Assembly (NCBI GenBank): GCA_017649895.1
Contig: JAGCFW010000007.1
Coordinates: forward strand, 62,001 to 126,000
Length of the DNA: 64,000 nucleotides
Origin: Alphaproteobacteria bacterium
Lineage (GTDB): Bacteria > Pseudomonadota > Alphaproteobacteria > UBA3830
Reading direction: 5' to 3'
Shown here: piece after piece, positions 45,916-54,170 of the stretch
Layout of the letters: each line of letters begins with the position of its first letter
Position numbering within the stretch: the first letter of the stretch is position 1
Translations under genes and position numbers: made by a program
Notes under the pieces: model-generated
The model's input: only the letters and a program-made list of their open reading frames with translations
Database searches by the model: none
What the model was told of the DNA's origin: nothing

Positions 45916-46854
45916 ATGACGAAAATAGAATTAAGCAGATTGAAAGAAATCAGTGATTTGAGATCAGTCTGGCCGCATGAGGCTTCGGATTTCACCCCTT
46001 GGTTGGCTCAGGAAAAAAATATCGAATATCTTGCCAATGTTATAGGTTTAGAAATCACTGTCGAGGAGAAAGAATCTTCAGTAGGAGAGTTTTCCGCGGA
46101 TATTTTGGCGAAAGAAACAGGAACTGATCGTAAAATTATTATCGAAAATCAGCTTGAAAATACTAATCACGATCACCTTGGAAAAATTATTACCTACGCC
46201 GCAGGAAAAAATGCCAGTTATGTCGTTTGGATAGTGAAACATGCTCGAGAGGAACACAAAGCGGCGGTTGAATGGCTGAATGAGAATACAACCGATGATA
46301 TTGGTTTCTTTCTCTGCGAAATTAAGTTATATCAAATTGACGATTCAAAAATTGCCCCGATGTTTGTTGCTGTTTCTACTCCAAACGGTTGGAAAAAAGA
46401 GCAAAAGCGCTTGGAAAGTAGTGAAACGTCCAAGAGCAAACAAGATTATGAGAAATTTTGGAATGCTTTTTGTGACTACGCATGGAAAAATCAAGAATTT
46501 GCAAAAGCTTTTCGTAAACGTCAAGCGAAACCTAACCTTGGCTATTCATTATCAATCGGTACCAGCGAAGCATATATAAATTTGATTAGGTTCATTAAGA
46601 AAAATACTATACGTGCGCAACTTAATATCCCAAATAATAAAAATATATTCGATCAATTATATGTTCATAAAGATGAAATAGAAGAAGAAACAGGAATTAA
46701 ATTTGATTGGCTCCGAATGAATAATAAAAAAAGAAGTATTATCTGGATAAAAGAGAATTTTATGTTTCATGAAGGTGACGATTTATCAAAAGGATTCGAT
46801 TGGCTAATGAACGCCGCAATGAAAATAAAAACAGTTTTCATGAAGTATATGTAA
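45916..46854 (+). CDS. DUF4268-domain protein with PD-(D/E)XK-like nuclease motif
   Basis: This 312-residue soluble protein starts with an N-terminal module ending in SADILAKETG ... IIIENQLENTNHDHLGKIITYA. Asp62 and Glu77-Asn-Gln79 fit the catalytic D and E-x-K/Q of PD-(D/E)XK nucleases, and the N-Q-L-E-N-T-x-H-x-H-L-G stretch is the DUF4268 signature. The C-terminal half (about 180-312) is DUF4268 proper. Such proteins are found near restriction or defence loci, but no methylase is beside it here. It lies just upstream of two tRNA genes, a common insertion neighbourhood. Confidence 0.85.
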   Translation: MTKIELSRLKEISDLRSVWPHEASDFTPWLAQEKNIEYLANVIGLEITVEEKESSVGEFSADILAKETGTDRKIIIENQLENTNHDHLGKIITYAAGKNASYVVWIVKHAREEHKAAVEWLNENTTDDIGFFLCEIKLYQIDDSKIAPMFVAVSTPNGWKKEQKRLESSETSKSKQDYEKFWNAFCDYAWKNQEFAKAFRKRQAKPNLGYSLSIGTSEAYINLIRFIKKNTIRAQLNIPNNKNIFDQLYVHKDEIEEETGIKFDWLRMNNKKRSIIWIKENFMFHEGDDLSKGFDWLMNAAMKIKTVFMKYM

Positions 46855-46886
46855 AAAATCACCTCCGATTTTCAGAAAAATACAGC

Positions 46887-46915
46887 TTGATTATGCAGAT
46901 GACTTAGGGTATGTT
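46887..46915 (+). promoter_or_regulatory. Promoter of the tRNA-Val/tRNA-Arg cluster
   Basis: TTGATT (46887-46892), 17-base spacer, TATGTT (46910-46915). The start point would be about six bases before the tRNA-Val 5' end at 46928. Confidence 0.65.
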
Positions 46916-46927
46916 CTAAACGGTTTT

Positions 46928-47002
46928 GGGTGATTAGCTCAGTGGTAGAGCATCTCGTTTACACCGAGGGGGTCAGCAGTTCAAACCTGTTATCACCCAC
47001 CA
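46928..47002 (+). tRNA. tRNA-Val (anticodon TAC)
   Basis: Acceptor stem GGGTGAT/ATCACCC, D arm GCTC/GAGC, anticodon loop TTTACAC with anticodon TAC, T arm AGCAG TTCAAAC CTGTT, discriminator A and an encoded CCA. Only five bases separate it from the next tRNA. Confidence 0.97.
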
Positions 47003-47007
47003 ATTGT

Positions 47008-47084
47008 GCGCCCGTAGCCCAACTGGATAGAGCGTCAGACTACGGATCTGAAGATTGAGGGTTCGAATCCTTCCGGGCGCACCA
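47008..47084 (+). tRNA. tRNA-Arg (anticodon ACG)
   Basis: Acceptor stem GCGCCCG/CGGGCGC, anticodon stem TCAGA/TCTGA, loop CTACGGA with anticodon ACG (A34 deaminated to inosine by TadA in bacteria), T arm GAGGG TTCGAAT CCTTC, encoded CCA. Confidence 0.97.
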
Positions 47085-47105
47085 TGTAACTCAAGAGATG
47101 TTGGT

Positions 47106-47675
47106 TTGTTCGAAAGTTTTATACGAGAGTTTGGTTATTACGCGGTTTTCCTTTTTGCCTGTATTGAGGGAGAACTTGCTGTTCTGACTGCAGGTTTTTT
47201 GTGCCGTCAGGGGCTGATGACATTACAAGGGGTCATTTTTGCCGCTTTTCTCGGCACTATGATCACTGAACAAGTCCTATATTTCGTCGGCAGAATTTAT
47301 GGAATAAAATTAATTGAAAAATATCCGAAAATAAAAGAAAAATCCGGGAAAGTTCTCGAATTTTTGAGAAAATATGATTCAGCGTTTATTTTCGGGTGTA
47401 GATTTGTCTACGGAATTCGGAATATCAGTCCCATTATGATTGGAGCTGCCAATATTCCCCCGTTAAAATACTCTGCCTTGAACATCCCAGCGGCATTTGT
47501 GTGGGCGGTGATTGTTGCTGGCGTTGGGTATATGTTTGCTAACGTATTGGAAAAAGCGAAAGACAATTTACAATACGTACAATACGCAGCATTGGCTATC
47601 CTGTTGAGCGCACTGTTTTACTTTATCAACAAGAGAAGACGAAAAAGAAAACTCAAAAATCAGAAGGAAGAGTAG
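47106..47675 (+). CDS. DedA-family membrane protein
   Basis: This 190-residue inner-membrane protein of the DedA/VTT superfamily (undecaprenyl-phosphate or phospholipid scramblase) has about five helices. IEGELAVLTAGF, GRIYGIKLIEKY, RKYDSAFIFGCRFVYGIRNISPIMIGAANIP carry conserved acidic and Arg residues of the family. No ATG precedes the conserved part; the TTG at 47106 (AAGAGA upstream) is chosen. The frame to the left is inside tRNA-Arg. Translation begins about 22 bases after the tRNA CCA, so the tRNA and mRNA may come from one precursor. Confidence 0.87.
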   Translation: MFESFIREFGYYAVFLFACIEGELAVLTAGFLCRQGLMTLQGVIFAAFLGTMITEQVLYFVGRIYGIKLIEKYPKIKEKSGKVLEFLRKYDSAFIFGCRFVYGIRNISPIMIGAANIPPLKYSALNIPAAFVWAVIVAGVGYMFANVLEKAKDNLQYVQYAALAILLSALFYFINKRRRKRKLKNQKEE

Positions 47676-47704
47676 TTAAAACTTTGAATACTTCGCATCC
47701 CTGA

Positions 47705-48583
47705 TCAATATTCGACCTTGTTTCTTTGCTCAACTAATTTCTCTATCGAGGAAGAAGCCAAGTTTTTCAAATGCTTTCGGGTATTTCGGGAGATTTTAAC
47801 TTTTTCACTTCCGACCTCAATTGTCGCAGATTGTAGTCCGTTAATGAAATCATTCGCTTTCCCTATGTTGTCTATCAACTGCTGCTTCGAAAGGGTTGCA
47901 CAATCCATCAGGCAGTCCTTTGAAAAGCTCTGTGATTGATTTTCCAACTCAAGCACTTGGTTATATATCTGTTGAGCGGTTTCTATTTCTTTATTTAAGA
48001 AGAAATCAGGACTGAAATAATCAGGTCCGTCCTCTGGAGAAAAATCGTTTCCGAGGTTGCTGTATTCCACAATACTTTTCAGATTGTGCGCAATATCCAG
48101 ACATTCAGACATTTTTTGAATGCTTAAATGAATAAAAACGTCAGAATTCAAAAGCCTACCCAACTTTGTAACCCTATCTGAAAATTTTTCGTTTTCGTGA
48201 TCACAATAAAGCCAAGCTACGCTGTCTAACAAAGAATCCAGTTTTTTTCTAAATTGATCCGCCGGTATCGTATTAGGTTGCACTCGCAAAAATGACAACA
48301 CAGTGTAATAGATTTCCAATAAATTTTTATCGGTGATTTCTTTTTTCTGTACGGAGAGATAATCATAAACCTTTTGTGCTTCGATATTTTCTAATATGCT
48401 TATTTCCTTTTTCAGATCCGCAATATTTTTCTCTATTACGGACGAGCTCGGAGGATTCGAAATATATGAAATCGGCTCAGGTTTTACCGGAAGATCAGAG
48501 GGCTTCGCTCCCCAAAAGAATATTTTTACAACTAATATTATTAACAGCAGAACAACACCCGCTATACCTAATTTCTTTAACAT
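47705..48583 (-). CDS. Membrane-anchored protein of unknown function
   Basis: This 292-residue protein has one N-terminal membrane helix (residues 5-25) and a helical, probably periplasmic, body with coiled-coil character (heptad-like Leu/Ile in VIEKNIADLKKEISILENIE). I do not recognise a family. It diverges from yfgM, and a CtrA-box-like site lies between the two genes. No lipoprotein or catalytic motif is seen. Confidence 0.72.
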   Translation of the reverse strand: MLKKLGIAGVVLLLIILVVKIFFWGAKPSDLPVKPEPISYISNPPSSSVIEKNIADLKKEISILENIEAQKVYDYLSVQKKEITDKNLLEIYYTVLSFLRVQPNTIPADQFRKKLDSLLDSVAWLYCDHENEKFSDRVTKLGRLLNSDVFIHLSIQKMSECLDIAHNLKSIVEYSNLGNDFSPEDGPDYFSPDFFLNKEIETAQQIYNQVLELENQSQSFSKDCLMDCATLSKQQLIDNIGKANDFINGLQSATIEVGSEKVKISRNTRKHLKNLASSSIEKLVEQRNKVEY

Positions 48584-48621
48584 TTCTATCTCCGACTTTT
48601 TAGCATTATCTCATCTCTTAG

Positions 48622-48636
48622 TTAAATAAAGGTTAA
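48622..48636. promoter_or_regulatory. CtrA-box-like site between the unknown membrane gene and yfgM
   Basis: TTAA-N7-TTAA in the 118-base divergent intergenic region, 66 bases before yfgM. Could act on either gene. Confidence 0.4.
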
Positions 48637-48701
48637 TTGGCTCTAGAAAGAATTTCTAACATGGTTTAGAATTGAACTGTTTGTTTCAGTAAGGAGCTAG
48701 C

Positions 48702-49436
48702 ATGGCGGCGGAAGAGAATTCAATTTTCGATGAAATTAATGAAGAGCTAAAACATGACGAAGTTCTGAAATTTTTGAAAAAGCATCAGAATGTAATTTCG
48801 TGGGTTGTTATCTTGATGATCGCCGGAATAGTCGGTCATTCTGCGTGGTACTCCAATAAGAAAAAACGATTAGAAGTCGCGACTATCAGTCTGCAAGATG
48901 AAATCTATTCATCCGCAATGAAGAGTCAGGCCGGAATAAAAAAGAGTAAGGCTGCCCTGGAAAATTTGGTGAAGAATGCTCCGTCTGAGCTGGTTCCGCT
49001 GGTATCTCTTATCAAAACGGGTCGTGAAATCACAACAGCAGAGGACAAGCAGGAAGCAGCCAAGCAGCTGTTGGAATTATCAGAAAGAAGAGGAGTGGAC
49101 ATCGTTTGGCGGGACTTTGCTGCATTGATGTATGTCTCATATAAATTGGAATCCAGCGATAAGTTGTTGGAACGTTTGGAAAAGCTGGCACAGGATGATC
49201 GTCCGTTCAGGTTTACGGCAATGGAAAAAATCGCTATGATCCGCGCCGAGCAGAAGGAATATGATAAAGCCGTCGAGGTTTTAAAGAAGATAACCGAAAA
49301 CAAAGAGGCGCCAGACTCAATGAAAAAAAGAATAACAAAGGTGATTAATTACATAGAAAATCATAAGGGTGATCCTGAAGCGCTAGCGCTTGATGGCGCC
49401 AATATCGGTAATGTGTCTGGTAGTAAGAGTAAGTAA
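48702..49436 (+). CDS. yfgM: YfgM-like TPR protein (SecYEG ancillary subunit)
   Basis: This 244-residue protein has one membrane helix (about 30-52) and a periplasmic TPR-like domain. YfgM binds SecYEG and periplasmic chaperones and is encoded before bamB and der in many proteobacteria. bamB follows here after 16 bases, which supports the call; der is absent. AAGGAG precedes the ATG. Sequence identity to E. coli YfgM is expected to be low. Confidence 0.87.
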   Translation: MAAEENSIFDEINEELKHDEVLKFLKKHQNVISWVVILMIAGIVGHSAWYSNKKKRLEVATISLQDEIYSSAMKSQAGIKKSKAALENLVKNAPSELVPLVSLIKTGREITTAEDKQEAAKQLLELSERRGVDIVWRDFAALMYVSYKLESSDKLLERLEKLAQDDRPFRFTAMEKIAMIRAEQKEYDKAVEVLKKITENKEAPDSMKKRITKVINYIENHKGDPEALALDGANIGNVSGSKSK

Positions 49437-49452
49437 ATTCGGAGGTAATTAG

Positions 49453-50706
49453 ATGAAGAAGGTTGTTGTTTTTTCGTTTTTAGGATTGGTTTTGGCGGGT
49501 TGTACCAGCAAGGAGCCATTGGAGGGGGTTCGAAAGGATATCATTCTTTCTGAGGTTCAGAGAGATGAACGCGATAGTAGTTCGGTTGTTCTGGATCAAA
49601 CCTCTGTAAAGTTGAGCAAGAACTTGAATTTGCGCTGGTCAAATGATATGAAATATGGATCTTCAAAATCGCTTAGGATGGCATCTTCCGCAGTAACAGG
49701 AAACGGTAAAGTGTTTTGCATTGATGCCGGGGGGCTGGTTTACGCCTTCGACGCAAAAAGCGGGAAAAAGCTCTGGGAAAAAACAACCACAATCAAAGGA
49801 AAGGATGGGCAAGTAGGCGGAGCCCTGTCCTACAGTGACGGAAAGTTAATTGTTACCTCTAGCTTTTCGGAAGCTTTCGCTTTTGATGAGAGAAACGGAG
49901 AAATGTTGTGGAGAATAAAACTTCCTGCTTGTTGTAAAGGCGACGGAATTACAATTTCCGACGAAAAAGTCTACTTACTCTGCGATAACAGTAGCTTGCA
50001 AGTGGTGGATATACACGACGGCAAATTACTTTGGTCTCACTCGGGTATGATGATGGATACAACCTATATGGGAAGTGCTGGAGTCGTAGTTAAAGACGAC
50101 GTCGTTTACTTGTCCTATCCGTCGGGAGAGGTATTTGCTTTGCTGAGCAATGGCTCTGTGCTTTGGAGCGCCATGCTTTCCAAATTTTCGTTTATAAATG
50201 CGGGAGAATCTTTTTCACACCCAAGGGCATGCCCGATTATAAAAGACAATCTGATCTATTTTACCAGTGCAAATCAGCGAATCACTGCGTTTGATATCGG
50301 AAGCGGAAATATCATCTGGAAAAGGGATTTCGGAGGATTAGAATCTCCATTAGTTAGCGGAAACAGTATATTCGTAATCGACTCTTCAATGGGGCTGGTT
50401 TGCCTTAACAAAGATAACGGAAAAATCAGATGGACTCGCCCGCTCAAGACGGAAGATAGTAGCTCATTCAGTTGGTTCGGTAAATCAGAATCTTTCATTG
50501 AATGGTTTGGACCGATTCAATCCAGTAATGATCTTGTAGTGATAGCGTCTAATGGAACCGTAGCAACGATTTCCGCAGAGGATGGAAGCATAAAGTCGTA
50601 CAAGCGCTTGGATAACTTTGGTCAAGGGATAACCGCACGCCCGATCGTTTCAGAAAATACGTTGTATTTTATATCGAGCGACGGGACTGTATTCGCTTAC
50701 AAGTGA
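49453..50706 (+). CDS. bamB: Outer-membrane assembly lipoprotein BamB
   Basis: Lipoprotein component of the BAM complex that inserts beta-barrels. A signal peptide with lipobox LVLAGC is followed by a seven- or eight-bladed PQQ-like beta-propeller with repeated W-like segments such as GKKLWEKTT, GEMLWRIKL, GKLLWSHSG and GNIIWKRDF. The 417 residues are normal. GGAGG lies 7 bases before the ATG. Confidence 0.94.
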   Translation: MKKVVVFSFLGLVLAGCTSKEPLEGVRKDIILSEVQRDERDSSSVVLDQTSVKLSKNLNLRWSNDMKYGSSKSLRMASSAVTGNGKVFCIDAGGLVYAFDAKSGKKLWEKTTTIKGKDGQVGGALSYSDGKLIVTSSFSEAFAFDERNGEMLWRIKLPACCKGDGITISDEKVYLLCDNSSLQVVDIHDGKLLWSHSGMMMDTTYMGSAGVVVKDDVVYLSYPSGEVFALLSNGSVLWSAMLSKFSFINAGESFSHPRACPIIKDNLIYFTSANQRITAFDIGSGNIIWKRDFGGLESPLVSGNSIFVIDSSMGLVCLNKDNGKIRWTRPLKTEDSSSFSWFGKSESFIEWFGPIQSSNDLVVIASNGTVATISAEDGSIKSYKRLDNFGQGITARPIVSENTLYFISSDGTVFAYK

Positions 50707-50822
50707 TTTAATATAAAAAAACAGAAATTTATTATTTCAGTAATATTTTAATTCCAGGGGAGTTGTTTTTTTATTTCCTGTCGATTGTTTGATACTCCCA
50801 TTTATAGTTTCTTTCGGATTTT

Positions 50823-50851
50823 TTGACATTTTCTTGGATTTATGATAAATT
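50823..50851 (+). promoter_or_regulatory. Promoter of the mla operon
   Basis: TTGACA (50823-50828), 17-base spacer, TAAATT (50846-50851). Start expected about 50858, 18 bases before the mlaE ATG. Confidence 0.62.
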
Positions 50852-50875
50852 TTACATAGATAGAGTAGTGAGAAA

Positions 50876-51958
50876 ATGACAGTTGAGACAAAAGGAGAAA
50901 ATCTGATTTTAAGCGGAGATCTGACCGAAAATTTTTTCGTGTCCGATGCCATCCAATCTCTGAAAAACGAGAAACGTTTAGTTATACAAAACGGTGGTAT
51001 TTCCGATTGGAATCAAGAGTCAGTTGTTATTTTGTATTTAGGGCTCAGTCAGTTACCTGCTTCAACAGATTTACAAATGAAAAATCTGCCGGAGGGAATG
51101 AGGCATTTGTTGAATTTGGCTTTAAAAACATCCTACACAGACAAAAAATGCGATCTTCCGAAAGAAGACTTTTTTGAACGTTGGGGACGCAGAGGAATTG
51201 CTGTTTCTCGCAGTATCAAATCAGGTTTCAAATTTCTCGTTAAAATGATTGCAGCTTGGGAACGGCAAATTATAGGCAAGGCTATCTATCGAAGAAAAGA
51301 TTTTCTGATTGCCTTGGAAGATTGCGGTCCCAAAGCGGTCATGATTGTTTCCTTGATTAGTTTCATGGTCGGATTAATTTTAGCTTTTGTCGGCGCGCTG
51401 CAATTGAAAACTTTCGGCGCTCAGATATATGTAGCGAGTTTGGTCACCATCGGTATGACGCGCATTATGGGAGCCGTTATGACCGGAGTTATAATGGCCG
51501 GTCGTACGGGCGCCTCTTACGCCGCGACAATCGGAACCATGCAGGTCAATGAGGAGTTAGATGCTTTACAAACCATGGGAATTTCGCGAATTGATTTTCT
51601 GGGATTGCCTCGAATGAACGCCTTACTAATGTCCATGCCGATTTTGGTTTTAATCTCGGATTTCGTGGGAATTTTTGGAGGCTGTTTTGTTTGCGTTTTT
51701 CTGTGGGAAATTCCACTAAGCGAATATATCCGTTATTGCACGATGGCGTTTAGCTTACAAAATTTTTTGGTTGGTGTTTTTCACGGATTCATTTTCGGAT
51801 TAGTGATCACATTGTGCGGATGTTACTTCGGTATGACCTGCGGCCGTAATGCAGACAGCGTGGGTAAAGCAACGACGAATGCCGTCGTCTACTCGATCGT
51901 ATGGATGATAATAATGACGGGAATCATCACTTTGATTTGCGAGGGACTTGGCATATGA
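50876..51958 (+). CDS. mlaE: MlaE-type ABC permease with N-terminal STAS-like domain
   Basis: Permease of the phospholipid transporter that keeps the outer-membrane asymmetric. The 360 residues start with a STAS-like region (about 1-100), as in many alphaproteobacterial MlaE fusions that replace separate MlaB. The MlaE domain follows with GAFVGALQL, GVIMAGRTGASYAA, IGTMQVNEELDALQTMGI and SKPVFIA-type C-terminal helices. Overlaps mlaF by 4 bases. Confidence 0.93.
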   Translation: MTVETKGENLILSGDLTENFFVSDAIQSLKNEKRLVIQNGGISDWNQESVVILYLGLSQLPASTDLQMKNLPEGMRHLLNLALKTSYTDKKCDLPKEDFFERWGRRGIAVSRSIKSGFKFLVKMIAAWERQIIGKAIYRRKDFLIALEDCGPKAVMIVSLISFMVGLILAFVGALQLKTFGAQIYVASLVTIGMTRIMGAVMTGVIMAGRTGASYAATIGTMQVNEELDALQTMGISRIDFLGLPRMNALLMSMPILVLISDFVGIFGGCFVCVFLWEIPLSEYIRYCTMAFSLQNFLVGVFHGFIFGLVITLCGCYFGMTCGRNADSVGKATTNAVVYSIVWMIIMTGIITLICEGLGI

Positions 51959-52719
51959 CTTCTCCGATTATTAAAGCTCAAAATTTAAGCATCGGATACG
52001 ATAACCGCGTTATCATGAACCGATTATGTTTCGAGGTAAAACAGGGAGACATTTTCATAATAATGGGAGGATCAGGATGCGGTAAAAGTACTTTGCTCCG
52101 CACAATTATCGGATTATTACCGGCTCTGAATGGCCATGTTTTCATAAATGAAATCGATATAGTAACTGCTACCGAAAAGAAAAAGAAACACTTAGTTACT
52201 CAATGCGGAATTTTATATCAGAGCGGTGCTCTTTTCAGTTCGATGAGCTTATTCGAAAATGTCGCTCTGCCTTTGGAACAATATACTTCTTATTCGGCAA
52301 AAAAAATTCGTGAAATAGTAAGATTCAAGTTGGCGTTAGTCGGGCTAGCGGGATTTGAGGATTTCTATCCGTCGGAAATCAGCGGAGGAATGAGGAAACG
52401 AGCGGGTTTGGCGCGGGCTTTGGCTTTGGATCCAGAGATTGTTTTCTTCGATGAGCCGTCGGCCGGACTTGATCCTGTCAATTCTAAACATTTGGATGAT
52501 CTGATTTTAGAAATAAACAAAATTTTAGGCACGACTATCGTTGTGGTAACCCATGAATTATCATCTCTGTTCAACATCGGAAAGAACAGTATTTTCCTGG
52601 ACGGTTCCATAAAAACAATTTCGGCAAGAGGAAATCCGAATGATTTATTGAAAAATCCGCCGAACGAAAGAGTATTAGCATTTTTAACTAGAGGTATATC
52701 AAATGAAAAAAAGTCCTAA
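51955..52719 (+). CDS. mlaF: MlaF ABC transporter ATPase
   Basis: Energises MlaE. The ATG at 51955 overlaps the mlaE stop by 4 bases (ATGA) and follows GAGGGA; a longer frame is not supported. Walker A GGSGCGKST, signature ISGGMRKRAGLARA and Walker B FFDEPSAGLDP are present in 254 residues. Overlaps mlaD by 17 bases. Confidence 0.96.
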   Translation: MTSPIIKAQNLSIGYDNRVIMNRLCFEVKQGDIFIIMGGSGCGKSTLLRTIIGLLPALNGHVFINEIDIVTATEKKKKHLVTQCGILYQSGALFSSMSLFENVALPLEQYTSYSAKKIREIVRFKLALVGLAGFEDFYPSEISGGMRKRAGLARALALDPEIVFFDEPSAGLDPVNSKHLDDLILEINKILGTTIVVVTHELSSLFNIGKNSIFLDGSIKTISARGNPNDLLKNPPNERVLAFLTRGISNEKKS

Positions 52720-53485
52720 TAAACGCCTGATAGGTATTTTTTTGATAGCTGGAATAATTTTCTTTGGACTGATCATAGGACAGATAATTTGGGACAAGTA
52801 CGCATCCTCCAAAAAAAATATCTTCGTAATGTATTTTGAAGAATCACTCCAAGGTCTCAGTCAAGGAGCTCCAATTGTGTTTCAGGGAGTAGAGATAGGC
52901 AAGGTCGTTAATATAAAACTAATTGCAAATCCAAGTGAACTAAAATTTCGGATACCGGTCTATGGCAATTTCAAATCCAAGGACTTTTTATCTCACAACG
53001 ATGGATGGAATTTATGGAACAGTCCGAATTTATTGGAAGAATTAGTAAAACGTGGGCTACGCGCTCGCCTAACGACACAAAATTATCTGACCGGGCAACT
53101 CATGATCGAATTGGTTATGCTTCCGGAAAGTAAAAATAAAAAATCTGATAATCAAGAAGAGGATTTTCAAGAAATCCCGACGGTACTATCAAGAACAGGT
53201 GTTATCACGAAAAGACTGGATAATATAAATATAAAATCGATGATTAACAGAATTGATAAAGTTTGGAGCGTCCTGGAGAAGGAAATTCCGGAGGTATTGC
53301 CGGCTTTAACTTCTAGCGCCAAAAATCTGAGTAATTTATTGACAAAATTTTCGGCCAGAAGTGAAGAAACGCTCAGCAATGCAAATAAAATGATGCAGGA
53401 CATTTCGGATACATCCCGATCTGTCCAAAATTTAACGGATTATCTGGAAAGGCATCCGGAATCTTTATTGAGGGGAAAAAATTAA
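52703..53485 (+). CDS. mlaD: MlaD substrate-binding MCE-domain protein
   Basis: This 260-residue protein is anchored by an N-terminal helix and has a single MCE domain (about 35-130) with EESLQGLSQGAPIVFQGVEIGKV, followed by a helical C-terminus. MlaD hexamers bind the permease and pass phospholipids across the periplasm. MlaC is not in the window. Confidence 0.93.
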   Translation: MKKSPNKRLIGIFLIAGIIFFGLIIGQIIWDKYASSKKNIFVMYFEESLQGLSQGAPIVFQGVEIGKVVNIKLIANPSELKFRIPVYGNFKSKDFLSHNDGWNLWNSPNLLEELVKRGLRARLTTQNYLTGQLMIELVMLPESKNKKSDNQEEDFQEIPTVLSRTGVITKRLDNINIKSMINRIDKVWSVLEKEIPEVLPALTSSAKNLSNLLTKFSARSEETLSNANKMMQDISDTSRSVQNLTDYLERHPESLLRGKN

Positions 53486-53500
53486 AATAAGAGGAAGGAA

Positions 53501-54082
53501 ATGAAGAAAAATAGTTTAGCCATTGCAATATGTTTTTTGATATCAGGTTGTATCCCCGGAGGAACCAGTCAAAGCTCAAAATTTTATAACACAACATCAG
53601 AAATAGATTCGGTTTTATCGAGCACATACTCAAATTCTGTCGCAGTTTTCCGAGTTCAAATGCCGAAATTCATGGACAAACCTCAGATCATCAGCCGAAA
53701 TAAGAAAGATGTTCAAATTTTCGTTTCGGAATATAATCGCTGGGTCGAGCCTCTTTCTGTTCTATATACTCGAACTTTGACAGAAAATCTTAATGCACTG
53801 CTGCCGAATGCTCTCATCGATATGACATCGGGGAATCATTCATCAAGTCGGTGTGTATTTGTTGACATAGTGAAATTAGATACATTATGGAACCATAAAG
53901 TTATTTTGGACACTTGGTACACAATAAAAACGGACAAAGATGAGGTAGTCGTTCGTCGCAAGTTTTCAGACTCAATTCCTTTGAAAAACAGTTATACGGA
54001 TTTGGTGAAAGCTCATAGCAAATTGCTCGGAAATTTAAGCAAATCGATTGCCGATTCTTTGGTAAAAGACGATAAAAATTAA
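53501..54082 (+). CDS. PqiC/ABC-type transport auxiliary lipoprotein
   Basis: This 193-residue lipoprotein has lipobox FLISGC. The body contains VAVFRVQMPKFMDKPQIISR and FVSEYNRWVEPL, matching the PqiC/DUF330 family, an outer-membrane lipoprotein partner of MCE systems. It ends the mlaEFD operon. Start at ATG with GAGGAAGG before it. Confidence 0.85.
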   Translation: MKKNSLAIAICFLISGCIPGGTSQSSKFYNTTSEIDSVLSSTYSNSVAVFRVQMPKFMDKPQIISRNKKDVQIFVSEYNRWVEPLSVLYTRTLTENLNALLPNALIDMTSGNHSSSRCVFVDIVKLDTLWNHKVILDTWYTIKTDKDEVVVRRKFSDSIPLKNSYTDLVKAHSKLLGNLSKSIADSLVKDDKN

Positions 54083-54170
54083 ATGAAACCAAAGCGACAT
54101 CGAACAGTGATTACCTCTCATTCAGTCACTCTTCGACAACGAATTCTCTTCCTGAAAAGTGCGTGAAAAA

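Noticed and set aside
47055-47105. N-terminal extension of the DedA protein into tRNA-Arg.
   Set aside because: The extra residues are the translation of the tRNA 3' end, not a real N-terminus.
54097-54135. Imperfect stem AGTGA/TCACT between the PqiC-like gene and phaZ.
   Set aside because: Contains a mismatch, has a long loop and no T tract; too weak to call.
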